This document shows, in pieces, positions 43,110 through 52,597 of a DNA stretch of 64,000 nucleotides. Location of the stretch: positions 4,422,001-4,486,000 of the forward strand of contig NC_070568.1 in the NCBI RefSeq assembly GCF_026914185.1, in the 5' to 3' direction. Within the stretch, counting starts at the first letter, position 1. Each line of letters starts with the position of its first letter. Position numbers and translations under genes: made by a program. The notes beneath the pieces were generated by a model, which was given only the letters and a program-made list of their open reading frames with translations, was not told the origin of the DNA and did no database searches. The stretch is from Puccinia triticina. Taxonomy: Eukaryota; Basidiomycota; Pucciniomycetes; Pucciniales; Pucciniaceae.

Positions 43110-45608
43110 TTAAAAAAAGATCTTCTTCATTGAGTTGTAATGGATTGTTGCCTTCACTGGTTTTGTTAAAAAATCGGCTATATTGGATTCAGTCAAAACC
43201 CAGACGAGTTCTATGTGGTGCTCCCTGACTGCGTCGTTCACAAAGAAAAAATTTCGTTCCAGACTTTTCATCCTCCCTTTAGACGCGTTGTCGTCCGAGA
43301 TAAGTACTGCTGCTCTGTTGTCGCATTTGATGTTGAGTTTTGGCTGAAGGTCAAGTGACTTGATGATCGGTAAAAGAAAAAGTAGAAAATCCACTGATTG
43401 TCCCAATGCAATGAATTCTGCCGCGCATGTTGATGTAGCTACTGTCTTCTGACGCCGCGATCCCCACGCTACCGGAGCATCACAAAACGTGATCATGAAT
43501 CCCGATGTCGACCGTTGGAACTCTCCCCCCCAATTAGCATCTACCCATGTCGTTAATTCATCACCCGAGGCGCAAAGTTTCAATCTCTTTGACCTAGTCG
43601 TGTTGATATATTGAACCAAGTGAGACAATGCCGCCCAATGAGAGTCGTTTGGATTGGCGCTAAATCTTGCCAGATAGTTCACCGCGAAGCTGAGATCTGG
43701 TCGTGTCCCCAGAGCTAGGTAGTTGATTGACCCAATGAGTGACTGATAAAGCGTCGCCGATACCGGTTCTCCCCAAGACGTCGTTAGTGTATTGCCAGCC
43801 AAAGGAGTATGTACCGCTATTAGGTTTGCATTGACCTCCTTCTTATACTTGTCCACTAACTGATCGAGTAAGGCATGTTGACTGAGGAAAATTGCATCAT
43901 CTTCATATTCTAGGCGGATTCCAACGAGTTTATCCGGCCGCGAATCCCATTTGAGTCGGAGATTTTTGTCCATGTTTTGACGGAGCAATTCAATGTCGTG
44001 TTGATTGTTGCCAAAAACAATTCCGTCATCCACATGAATCCAGACGATTATAATTGAGTTTCCCTTCTTGTACCGGTACAAGCACTCCTCAACCTCATCG
44101 CATTCAAAACCCCAACCGTGCAGTAAACCCTTGAAATGCTTCCACCAGCACCTGCTGGCTTGTCGAGTTCCGTACAGAGCTTTCTTCAGTCGCAATACCT
44201 TCCTGTCCAACTCCGGAAATAACTCTACCGGGGGATCAACATAAATTGTTTCTTCAATTGGGCTGTGTACAAATGCCCCGGTAATGTCAAAAGAATTGAC
44301 AATCCATTTGTTTCTTATTGCTAGAGTAAGCAGGATCTGAAGGGTCGAAAGCGATGCAGTTGGAGCAAAAGTCGACTGAACGTCTTTCCCAAGACGCTGT
44401 TTAAATCCTCTCACGACAAATCGGGCTTTCAATTTGTTGATTGTGTTGTCGGCATTCCGTTTTATGTCAAACACAAACCGCGTGCCAATCGAGTGTTTCT
44501 GGCCTTTGTCCAGTATTTCGAATGTGTCTATGTCGGTAAGCTGGTCCCATTCTGCAAGACAAGCTTTCCTCCAATCTGCCCCCGCCGATGATCGCAAGGC
44601 ATTCTTCAGGGTTGTGGGAATTTCGGCATCGGAGATTGCTTGAAGATGATCAATCTGGTTGTCTTGCTCTTCACAGATCTCTTTTGTTCGTTCTTTGCCC
44701 AACGTTAGAACTCTACAGGCAATGGGATTGTCAGCTAAAGATGTTGGCCGTGGAAAAATAGGTTTTCCTTGAAAATCAAGAAAGGTAGCACACTCAGAGT
44801 TTATTATCTTCTGAGTAATCGGGTTCCAAAAGAACCACCCCCGCTCATCATCTTGATAACCAACGAGGTACCCTGTCCATCCACGCTGATCCAATTTCCG
44901 GCGCCGGTCTTTTGGGATATGAACACTGGCCCTGGAGCCAAACGGGTAGAAGGAGTCCGCACAAGGTTGACGGCCGGTCCATTGTTCAAGAGGAGTCGTT
45001 TTGCATCTCTGATTGGATATTCTGTTAACTAGATAACACGCGCATCGGTATGCATGTGACCAGAGTTTTGAAGGAAGTTTGGAGTGATCCAAGGTCGTTT
45101 GTGCTATGTCCCCCAGTGTTTGGTTGAGCCGTTCAGCTTCTCCATTTTGTTCTGGTGTGTACGGCGAGGTGAAAATGAGTTGACAACCAATCAAGTCGAG
45201 GTAGTCAGAGAGCGTCTTGACAGTGTATTCTTTTGCATTGTCGGATCGGATAAATTTTGGGGACACACCAAAATGTGTCACAATCTTCTTAACCAACGCA
45301 ATGATAATGTGAGGCACTTCTGACCGGGATTTCATAGGATAAAAAAATGAATAGGTAGTCGCGTGATCACGTATCGTGAGTAGGAAACGGTTGCCGGATA
45401 TGTCAGGATCAAATGGCCCCATAATGTCCGTGACTAGCAGGTCAAGGCGGTTGTCACGGGGTATGACTTCAGGTAAGGATTGCCGACACCTTTTGCTCTT
45501 GGTCTGTTTACAAGTTTCGCATATAAATGGTGTCCACTGCTTCAAATCAAAAGCCGGAACAAACCGTCTGAGAAAATCCTTCACTATTGCATCTGACACG
45601 TGGCCCAA
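43110..45608 (-). CDS. Copia pol, part 2: integrase, reverse transcriptase, RNase H
   Basis: An 832-codon frame. The integrase shows a zinc-binding CETC and, counted from the first codon after the TGA, D61, D123 and E159, the DDX35E triad. The reverse transcriptase follows with its catalytic Asp pair in HVDDG (roughly residue 525), then RNase H with VDANWGG, CAAEF and the CDNRAAV segment. The frame has no ATG at its start and is in the same frame as the gag-protease part; TAA (45624-45626) and TGA (45609-45611) with four codons between separate them. Upstream residues WHC and downstream LGHVS show that the stops fall inside the usual WHxRLGH pre-integrase motif. Both stops are explained by C-to-T changes (CAA or CGA origins), so this copy is probably inactive without readthrough. 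Confidence 0.95.
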   Translation of the reverse strand: MGHVSDAIVKDFLRRFVPAFDLKQWTPFICETCKQTKSKRCRQSLPEVIPRDNRLDLLVTDIMGPFDPDISGNRFLLTIRDHATTYSFFYPMKSRSEVPHIIIALVKKIVTHFGVSPKFIRSDNAKEYTVKTLSDYLDLIGCQLIFTSPYTPEQNGEAERLNQTLGDIAQTTLDHSKLPSKLWSHAYRCACYLVNRISNQRCKTTPLEQWTGRQPCADSFYPFGSRASVHIPKDRRRKLDQRGWTGYLVGYQDDERGWFFWNPITQKIINSECATFLDFQGKPIFPRPTSLADNPIACRVLTLGKERTKEICEEQDNQIDHLQAISDAEIPTTLKNALRSSAGADWRKACLAEWDQLTDIDTFEILDKGQKHSIGTRFVFDIKRNADNTINKLKARFVVRGFKQRLGKDVQSTFAPTASLSTLQILLTLAIRNKWIVNSFDITGAFVHSPIEETIYVDPPVELFPELDRKVLRLKKALYGTRQASRCWWKHFKGLLHGWGFECDEVEECLYRYKKGNSIIIVWIHVDDGIVFGNNQHDIELLRQNMDKNLRLKWDSRPDKLVGIRLEYEDDAIFLSQHALLDQLVDKYKKEVNANLIAVHTPLAGNTLTTSWGEPVSATLYQSLIGSINYLALGTRPDLSFAVNYLARFSANPNDSHWAALSHLVQYINTTRSKRLKLCASGDELTTWVDANWGGEFQRSTSGFMITFCDAPVAWGSRRQKTVATSTCAAEFIALGQSVDFLLFLLPIIKSLDLQPKLNIKCDNRAAVLISDDNASKGRMKSLERNFFFVNDAVREHHIELVWVLTESNIADFLTKPVKATIHYNSMKKIFF

Positions 45609-45623
45609 TCAACAGTGCCATTT

Positions 45624-47372
45624 TTAAGCCGGAGATGTTGACAAGGAAGATGATTGAGTGGAGACTGCACGGGCCGTAGAGGAAAATAATTGAAAGGAAT
45701 GAGGTGTTATGACCCAGGAACGATGTAAGAACTTGGCGACAATAGAAGCAAAACCGGAGACTAGGAGAATGTCATGATTCGGGAGGAAAAAAGGATCGAA
45801 ACCGGAAAGAATAAGTTGTCCAAGGCTAAGGAGCGTTCCGGTCATTTCCGGGCTGTATAGGACCTGCGGTATCGTGAGGGTACCATCCCCATTGACCATC
45901 TTGAGGGACCCACTGTGTTTCGCCAACATAGAGCCATCGGACGAGGCCAATCTCAGTTTCATTGGAGGAACGATCAGTGACAAAGAGAGAAACGAGTGAA
46001 AAGATCCGCTCACGTGATGGGTCGCCCCAGAATCCAAAACAGTGCCATCGCCGGTGGCACCCGTCGCATCCGCACCCACAGCTGAGCGAACTGCCGCATT
46101 CTGATCATGTCCTGTGGGAGGGCCGTTTGGGGGTGCAACCTGGCGGGCGAAACCGGAAGCGGGGCAACCATATAAGGGAGTGTTTGGCAGGGGCAGCTTG
46201 GCATCACTGCGGAGTGTTGGGCAAGACGATCTCCAATGGCCTTGTACTCCACAGTACGAACACGGTTTCCCATCAAAGAGTGATTGATTGGATGGGGCTT
46301 GATTTCCTTTTTTGATGTTGTTGAGTGCGGCCAAAATGTTGTCGACTGTTGGGTGGCCAGGTTTTCCCACATTAGGTTGCCTGTGTGATGTTTGAGAAGG
46401 CGTTGTATTTGGCGGATGTTGAAACCGGCCAGATTGATGTTGTGGAGGTTGTTGCAACCTGGGGGGATTCCAATTTGGTTGTTGATGTGAAAATGAACGA
46501 AAGACAGACACGTTCTGGGGTTGATTGCTGTTGAACCAATTGGTTTCACCGTATGCCGGTGTAATGATCGTCTGAATGTCCCAAGCGGTGACATCCTTCT
46601 TATCCCCCAGTTGAAGCGAGATATTTTGAAATAGTTGCGATTGAGACATTGTAGATGGAGGTGGGGCGATTGCTTGAAGAATGAGGCCTTCAACCAAAGG
46701 AGGAAGGGCCGCTTGTGCGTTCTTGAGACTCGCAAATACATCAAAGACTTTGTTGAACAAACCTTGAACATTGGCTGGGTCAGTTGTCGGTCCGGTAATT
46801 TTGAATTCAAGCAACCGGTCGATGAGCTCCATTTGTCTGAAGCAGATCGTCCCCTGGAAATTGGACTGCACAGCTTCAAACGCATCTGTTCCCTTCGTGT
46901 GTCTATCAACAAGCGACGAAAGCTCGTCGTGGACCGTGATTTGTATGAGATATAAAAGGCACGTTTCTTCCTGAGCCAATAGTTTCCTGAAGTTTTCCCA
47001 ATTTTCGAAGAAGGCCGCATGACCAAGTGTCAATAATATCACTCGGGAGAGATCCCGTTTCCACTTGTTAAAGTTTGAACCCTCCGCCAAAAGTTGTTTG
47101 ATTTTGGATTTGTAAACACTGGGTTGTTGCAGAAACTTGTTCCTCGGAGAAATCTTGATTGCGGCAGGTTTTGCCATGAAAGTATTTGTTTGTTCTGGAT
47201 TGAAGGTGATAACCGAGGTTGTCGGTGACTTTTTGGACGGATAATGTAATGGAGATGTTTCCGGACTAGACAGTTCCCGATGTGTGTTGATTTTAGGCCG
47301 ATATGCTGGTGTTGGAATGGCAATTGCAAACGGTAATCCAAAAGGATTCCTAACTATTCGATGGTCGGTCAA
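45624..47372 (-). CDS. Copia gag and protease (pol part 1)
   Basis: The open frame runs from a non-ATG codon at 47372; the first in-frame ATG is at 47177 (MAKPAAIK), giving about 517 residues to the TAA. The central part is the capsid-like UBN2/gag region, then a CCHC zinc knuckle (CSYCGVQGHWRSSC, about residue 368 of the open frame) and the aspartic protease motif LDSGATHHV (about 444). Upstream of 47476 a different frame codes a Thr/Ser-rich stretch that would join this frame if one T of a TTTT run were missing, so a frameshift in the N-terminal part is possible. The 5-prime untranslated part is about 0.5 kb if the ATG at 47177 is used. Confidence 0.93.
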   Translation of the reverse strand: MTDHRIVRNPFGLPFAIAIPTPAYRPKINTHRELSSPETSPLHYPSKKSPTTSVITFNPEQTNTFMAKPAAIKISPRNKFLQQPSVYKSKIKQLLAEGSNFNKWKRDLSRVILLTLGHAAFFENWENFRKLLAQEETCLLYLIQITVHDELSSLVDRHTKGTDAFEAVQSNFQGTICFRQMELIDRLLEFKITGPTTDPANVQGLFNKVFDVFASLKNAQAALPPLVEGLILQAIAPPPSTMSQSQLFQNISLQLGDKKDVTAWDIQTIITPAYGETNWFNSNQPQNVSVFRSFSHQQPNWNPPRLQQPPQHQSGRFQHPPNTTPSQTSHRQPNVGKPGHPTVDNILAALNNIKKGNQAPSNQSLFDGKPCSYCGVQGHWRSSCPTLRSDAKLPLPNTPLYGCPASGFARQVAPPNGPPTGHDQNAAVRSAVGADATGATGDGTVLDSGATHHVSGSFHSFLSLSLIVPPMKLRLASSDGSMLAKHSGSLKMVNGDGTLTIPQVLYSPEMTGTLLSLGQLILSGFDPFFLPNHDILLVSGFASIVAKFLHRSWVITPHSFQLFSSTARAVSTQSSSLSTSPA

Positions 47373-47702
47373 GAACGGGGTCGATGATGATGCACTTTCG
47401 TCTATGTGCCGTGTTATTACTTTTGAAAAGACGTATGAGATTTCTGAAATAAAGGGAGATGGAGGGCGATCGTCGTCAAAAGGGGTCGGTTTCTCCTTGA
47501 CTGGTGATGGAGGTAATGGAGGAAGGTTGAGGAGGGCCTTGTATGCCTTTGTTTGCTTCGGGCGCTTCGCTCGTGTTGGTGGAGGTAGTGGTCCCGCTAG
47601 TTCCGGTTGTTCTCAACGAGTTTTTACCATAAACCGAGTAGAATTGTGCCAAAAGCCGATGAAAACAGGCTAGCGTCGTAGTAGAGTATTTGTCTCTTAA
47701 TC

Positions 47703-47810
47703 TGTTGTGTGTGAAAGGGAAAAACCCATGACCATACATTGCTCCTCCCCGCCCACCTCTTGACTCCTCAATACTCCAAATGTGGAGTTTGCACACCCCA
47801 CACTACAACA
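47703..47810 (-). repeat. Copia 5-prime LTR
   Basis: 108 bases, starting TGTTGTAGTG and ending CACACAACA in element orientation, base-for-base the same as the 3-prime LTR. No obvious TATA box is visible within so short an LTR. Confidence 0.97.
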
Positions 47811-48679
47811 GTGCACATGTGGATTTTGAAAAGCAAAAAAAAAACAAAAAAAAACACAATCATTTTTGTGAAGAGGCCAGGATATGTGACCAAACTGGGG
47901 TGGCACTGCAATCCAACCTTGACTTACCTCAGACTTTCACCCCAATTACAATAGTTTATCACCATTTTTTTCACGAAATTCAAATTAATTACAGCATTTC
48001 CAAGAAAATGAGTTTCACTAATTTTACTGCAACATAACCACATTCCAAAATTCTAAACCCAATAATACCAAGTTGACTTTTACTTTAATTTTTTATATGA
48101 GGGCATGTAATGTGAATTACAAGAAACTCATTTTTTTTACAGGAATTACATTCAAGAATGGCAATTTTGCTTTCCTATCATTTGACATCATTAAACAGGA
48201 GCAATTGATGAGTTGGACTTGGGTGAAATATCATTTCATCATATTTTTTCCTCTAGTTGTACCTAGAAAACAAAAGAATTCTACACAACATTGTGTTGAC
48301 TCCCAAATCAATTCTGACTGACTTTTGACTCCCTTCTGCATCCACTTTAATTAATTTGTGGATGAGTTACTGATGCACATCAGGCTCACATCCAACCAAA
48401 ACTCACATCAAATTCAGCTCTGGCACTCCCTGGGGAGTGGGAACATATCTCCCCTGGTGACTCCATCATAAGTTTGAACCATGTGTAATAGAAACAATTT
48501 AACAAAAACTAGCAGATTTTTGGTGTGCACCCTGAAAATCAATATAAAAATAGTTTGTGAGAAACCAACAGGGTATGTGTTTACAAAGAGGTCAAAAATC
48601 ATCACCATCAAAACATGAGGAACTTTGGTCAATATTGAGGATCAAGTAAACCTTATCATTAAATTGTCCTTGTTTCCAG

Positions 48680-49137
48680 CAACGGTGGGCCAGCTACCCT
48701 AACTGTAGCTTTAGCGTGGCGTAGCGTAGCGGAATTCCGCCAAATTTTAGCGTAGCGTTAGCAGATTGCGCCTTCCCTGCGCTAACGCTACGCGCAAAGG
48801 GTGCGCAGCTAATTTAGCTGTTAGCGTAGCGTTAGCGCAGATGCGCGCAATTGCGCTAACGCTACACACGCAGGGCGCAAAAGAGCGCGCGCTATGGTGC
48901 ACCACAGTGCTTTTAGCTGAAAAAAAGGCCTTTTTTTCCGCTAAAAGCGCTGTGTAGTGACTGTAGCGGCGCGCTAACACTAACAAACAATTGGCGCCCT
49001 GTTAGGGCCGCTGAAACGTAGCGCAGCGTAGCGGCGCTAACAGCGCGCTAACGCTACTCAAAATGGGCGGGCGCTTTTTGCCGCTACGCTAACGCTAAGT
49101 GGCCCTGTAGCGTAGTGTAGCGTAGCCGCCCACCGTT
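48680..49137. mobile_element. hAT-like MITE made of TAGCGTAGCG repeats
   Basis: Starts CAACGGTGGGCCAGCTAC and ends GTAGCCGCCCACCGTT, with perfect 8-base duplication GTTTCCAG (48672-48679, 49138-49145). The interior is GC-rich and made of short repeats of gctaacgctacgc and complements. Copy A of the host element has the uninterrupted site (ttgttttcagcatagg near 16,525). A related stretch lies at about 60,040-60,917. Confidence 0.93.
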
Positions 49138-49329
49138 GTTTCCAGGATAGGTATGGCATACATTTTACACATACATTATACAATAAGTGTTGTTCAAGTT
49201 AATATCAGAATATGTTTTGGTAGACATGAACCTTGCCTTCAAACCAGTATCTAACTGAGATCCAACAAAATCTATAACTGAGTTCAGAGGTGGCACTTGT
49301 ACGCAAGTGCCGAGAAAAATCCTATGGTG

Positions 49330-49846
49330 TCAGTTTGTAGATTGAAGGATGAGGAAGCTGTCTGGATCTCCAGCTCTCAAACTATGAGTGGGTGGGCTAT
49401 GTAGTATGACATGTATGTCATAGGATACATGGGAAAGTCCCCACTCTGCTCATGACATTACTTTACCTCCCCCTTTTCTGTTTTGACTAATTGATAATTA
49501 AGATTATAAGAAGAAAATCCTCCTCTTTTTGCTCTGCATTCTGTCCCTGGGAGATGTTAAAAAATGCAGCAGTAAAAAGCTTGCCCTCTGACCTTTTTCT
49601 CTGCATCTGCCAATGCTTGGCCGCTGCCTTTGGGAATGGCAAGTAGATCACTGCAATTCTTCAGATTTTCCACTGGCTTGGCCGCTTGCATGAGTTCTCC
49701 TTGGGTCCACACCCTTTCTAACTGACTAGGTATCAAGAAGAACACCAGAAAACAAATTGCTGAACCTCCAAAGGCCTGAACATCCCAACTCCCTTGTGAA
49801 TCCCACTCCACACCCAACCTTTCCGTTGACCTCTCTGATCCACAAA
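49330..49846. other. No gene recognised
   Basis: AT-rich. A minus-strand frame (49557-49964) has a single CPVC but overlaps the end of the hAT-like element at 49847 and is not recognised as a protein family. Confidence 0.35.
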
Positions 49847-50579
49847 CAGGGCATAGCACGGTGTTATTTGACATGTTTTTTGGGCCCCTCAAATACTGAT
49901 TTGTTGAATATTCAATTATTTGGAGATATTCAATGGAAAAACTCCCAAAATGCATTAAAAACACCTAAAAATTACATTTTTTGTGTTTTTGATTTATTTT
50001 GGCCAATTTCTGGGCCGTATAATTTTGAGGGGGTCATCTGTCAAAAATATCATGGTTCCAAAGGCGCTTAGAATATTGCCGGGGGCATATCTCATAATGG
50101 CAGACGCACCATTCAGAGTGCCGGATGCACTTTTCATAGTGGCAGACACACTTTTCATAGTGCCAGACGTGCTTTTCTTAGTGCCGGACGCACTTTCCAT
50201 AGTGCTGGAAGCATTTTTGATAGTGGCGGACTCACTTTTGATAGTGGCGGACTCACTTTTGATAGTGGCGGACTCACTTTTCATAGTGGCGGACGCACTT
50301 TTCATAGTGCCAGACGCACTTTTTGCAGTGGCGGATGCACTTTTCAAAGTGCCAGAGGCAGATTTATTTTTGTGTTGCACCAGAAGGGCTGGTAGAGGGC
50401 CTGTGCAAACTAATCTGGGGCCTTTGAGAGAAGCTTTCATTGTCCCTCTACGCACCCCTTTAAGCCATTATTCAAAATTTTTTGAATATTCAAGCTTAAA
50501 TTTGCCCAGGCATTATTCAACTCAAATCAAATTCAAATAAAAATACTAGAATCAATTTGATTCAATGTGCTATGCCCTG
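49847..50579. mobile_element. hAT-like element with internal minisatellite
   Basis: Starts CAGGGCATAGCAC and ends GTGCTATGCCCTG, flanked by tccacaaa and tccacaac, a 7-of-8 match to a target duplication. The CAGGG end and 8-base duplication fit hAT. Subterminal AT-rich repeats (attcaa) lie inside both ends. The middle carries a tandem array at 50,090-50,360. Confidence 0.82.
50090..50360. repeat. Minisatellite, repeat of about 27 bases
   Basis: Roughly ten tandem copies of a unit like gtggcggacgcacttttcata, alternating gtggcgga and gtgccaga variants. Both strands stay open through it, which creates long but low-complexity frames (for example 49983-50540) that should not be taken as genes. Confidence 0.85.
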
Positions 50580-52597
50580 TCCACAACCAGGATATCAAAC
50601 TGAACCCCCCTCCAAACCCCAGAAAACAACAGGACAACAGAACCCAAACCTCTCCAACTCCAAAACCTTGATTATCCCTACTCCAAGACCCTCACACTCC
50701 TGATGGACACCAATGAGGCAGCCCAGATCAGCCATTAACTTGCAAAACTAATGTGGACACTGAAGGAGTAGCAGTACCAAAAAGAGGCAGCCAAAGCCAC
50801 CTTGGTAGAGGTGGAGAAAGCCCCAACCCTAACCCGCCCTCCAAATGTTGCCCAAATGAAAAATATGATGGCAAACACAGAGCAAAGGCTCTATGTTTGC
50901 TTGCCAGGTTGTGATCTACATCAACCTCAATGGCCCCTCATTCCCAACCAAAGCTGCCCAGATCCTGTTTGCCATGTTTCATATGTCTGGGCCGCCTGTA
51001 CATTGATGAGGCCATGTTGGGGGGAAAATTTAGGTACAGTGGACAATTTTTTGGCATCAGAACATGAGTTCTATGGGTTGTGCATTAGTAGGTATTATGA
51101 CTACTGCACATCCCTTAAATCTCAGGTTCTGAAGCCATAACATTGCTAAAAATTTCAGGGTACGTATAATTTGCATATGTGAAAGTTCATTTAAGTTTTC
51201 AGACTTCTGTGAAATGTAACAAAAAAACTATCCAATTAGACAGATTTTTCCTACTAAGACTGCCGCACACCCCTTATATCTCATCTTTTTATGCCACACC
51301 ATGGCTCAAAATTTCATGGCAGAGAGAAAATACAGAGTTTAAAGATCCCTGAAAGTTTTAGACTGTTTGAAAATGTAACAATAAATTAATTCAGCTAGCA
51401 AGAATTTTCCTACTAAGCCCGCCGTGCACTCCCTGAAAATCCTAGGTACGCAAAAAACCGGGTACATTAATTACTCAATTGAAAATTGAGTTTTTTGAAA
51501 TTCTGATTGCATGATATTCATTTTCATAATTTCAGATGAATTTTGATATCATTTGCGTTGCGTAAAAATGAGTGGAAAAAACCCGGGTATGTACGCGGAA
51601 AAGGGGGTACACAAAAACCGGGTACGTTTAGTGAGATTACCGGCCGGTACTTTTATTAACAACCTTTTTTATTTTTACTGTTTTTTTTTTTATCTCATAA
51701 TCATTCTTGGGGACTTCTTTTCCACCCCTCTAGCCAATCTCATGACTTGAATTCTGTGACCTGAGCTTCTGCATTGAAAAATGTGGTGCCAAAACAATAC
51801 ATAACCCACTGTGTACAGAATTTGCTGTTAAGTAATTTGATTCCAAACAGAACAAGAAAGCGGAGCAGGTGCTTAGGGTTCCGTTCAATCACCGCTATGT
51901 ATGATTATTTTTGTGGCGGAAAGCGGAAAGTTAAAACAGCGGTGTGATTGGATCGTTCTGCATTGGGTTCGTCGGTTGCGGCCTCTCAGCCAAAGGGTAA
52001 TATCTGGTCTACATCTTTCCCAATGGTGTCAGGAGCTTGATGTGATCTCCTGGATTAGAAATGTGCTGATTTGGGCGCTAGTGTCGCACTGGGAGTGGGA
52101 CGGAGCCAGAGACTCGGAAGAGGAGTGATCAAAGGCGTTGGAGGTGCCGGGATCAGACGAGCGACGGGAATGGCGATTGTGATCGATGAGGGAATGCGTA
52201 TGCTTGTAGACTCTTATAACAGAAGACGTTATTTACTTGATCATGAATTGATCGTGTAGGAGAGGAAGTGTGATGATTGCCCAGCTGTCCTCCAGTGGCT
52301 CAGAGGAGACTTGGATGTGGTGAATTTTATAATTTTTATCCATCGGGGAAGTCATGGGCGACTTGGTGAAGTCCGGGTGGTAAATCAAACGGTCAACAAG
52401 GCACTCGACCATCGCAACTTCTTCAAGAAACCACCACGAAAATCGGAAGATACTGACAAACCGAGCGACGGACGACTCGAACCGATTAAACACCAACTGC
52501 GATCACGAATCAGGCCAAGTCACATTCACCGAACGTCTGATCAGGAGAACGAACTAGTGTCACCAGCACCACCGCCACTTCCGGAGATATCGACGTC
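50580..52597. other. Unassigned sequence upstream of beta-adaptin
   Basis: No gene is supported. A 112-residue frame at 50802-51140 matches nothing recognised. Around 51,445-51,640 there are several ccgggtac phrases and an inverted caattgaaaattgag. A tricalbin-derived fragment lies at 52,076-52,195. The stretch 52,200-52,597 is probably the promoter and leader of the beta-adaptin gene. Confidence 0.4.
52076..52195 (+). pseudogene. Fragment duplicated from the tricalbin Gly-rich linker
   Basis: The stretch shares long identical runs with tricalbin exon 18 at about 37,448-37,588, such as gtcatcaaaggcgttggag (one base different), gccgggatcagacgag and gtgatcgatgaggg. Translated, both read VIKGVGG, AGIRRATGM and VIDEG. 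Relative to the gene, a VGKLGY-coding segment and a few codons before VIDEG are missing, so it is a decayed partial copy and not a functional exon. It lies about 400 bases upstream of the beta-adaptin ATG and 13.6 kb from the tricalbin stop. Confidence 0.8.

Larger units (their letters stand above)
42812..47810 (-). mobile_element. Ty1/Copia LTR retrotransposon, complete but with stops
   Basis: A 4999-base element on the minus strand with two identical 108-base LTRs (5-prime LTR 47703-47810, 3-prime LTR 42812-42919; ends TGTTG...CAACA) and a perfect 5-base duplication GTGCA (42807-42811, 47811-47815). Gene order protease, integrase, reverse transcriptase, RNase H is that of Copia (Pseudoviridae type). 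Identical LTRs imply recent insertion, yet the polyprotein is cut by TAA and TGA. The LTRs are unusually short. No clear match to a standard tRNA primer site was found next to the 5-prime LTR. Confidence 0.97.
42356..48459. mobile_element. CACTA-like element, CACCAGGGG family, disrupted by Copia
   Basis: Left end CACCAGGGGAGATATGTTCC, right end the exact inverse GGAACATATCTCCCCTGGTG, flanked by ACT on both sides (42353-42355, 48460-48462). About 38 bases at each end are inverted and include the hairpin cactccccagggagtg. The empty site cactacactccatc is preserved in copy A of the host element (16,303-16,316). Without Copia the element is about 1.1 kb and has two palindromes around GTAC (42,635-42,682; 42,741-42,777). 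No transposase. Confidence 0.95.
41358..49329. mobile_element. CACTA-like element, CACCATGGGAG family, copy B (carries nested insertions)
   Basis: Ends resemble copy A: left GACCATGGGAGTTTGCTTG with hairpin cacttgcgttcaagtg, right cacttgtacgcaagtg then CCTATGGTG. Flanks inside align with copy A at 14620-16719, in the same orientation. Of its 8 kb only about 1.4 kb is the original element; the rest is a CACTA-like element (42356-48459) holding a Copia element, plus a hAT-like MITE (48680-49137). The terminal bases have decayed and no duplication is recognisable. Confidence 0.72.

Noticed and set aside
47284..47673. 129-residue plus-strand frame at the 5-prime end of Copia
   Set aside because: Antisense to the open gag region and lacks homology.
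49983..50540. 185-residue frame with repeated VADALF-type units (and 153 residues on the other strand)
   Set aside because: Both are produced by the 27-base minisatellite inside the hAT-like element.
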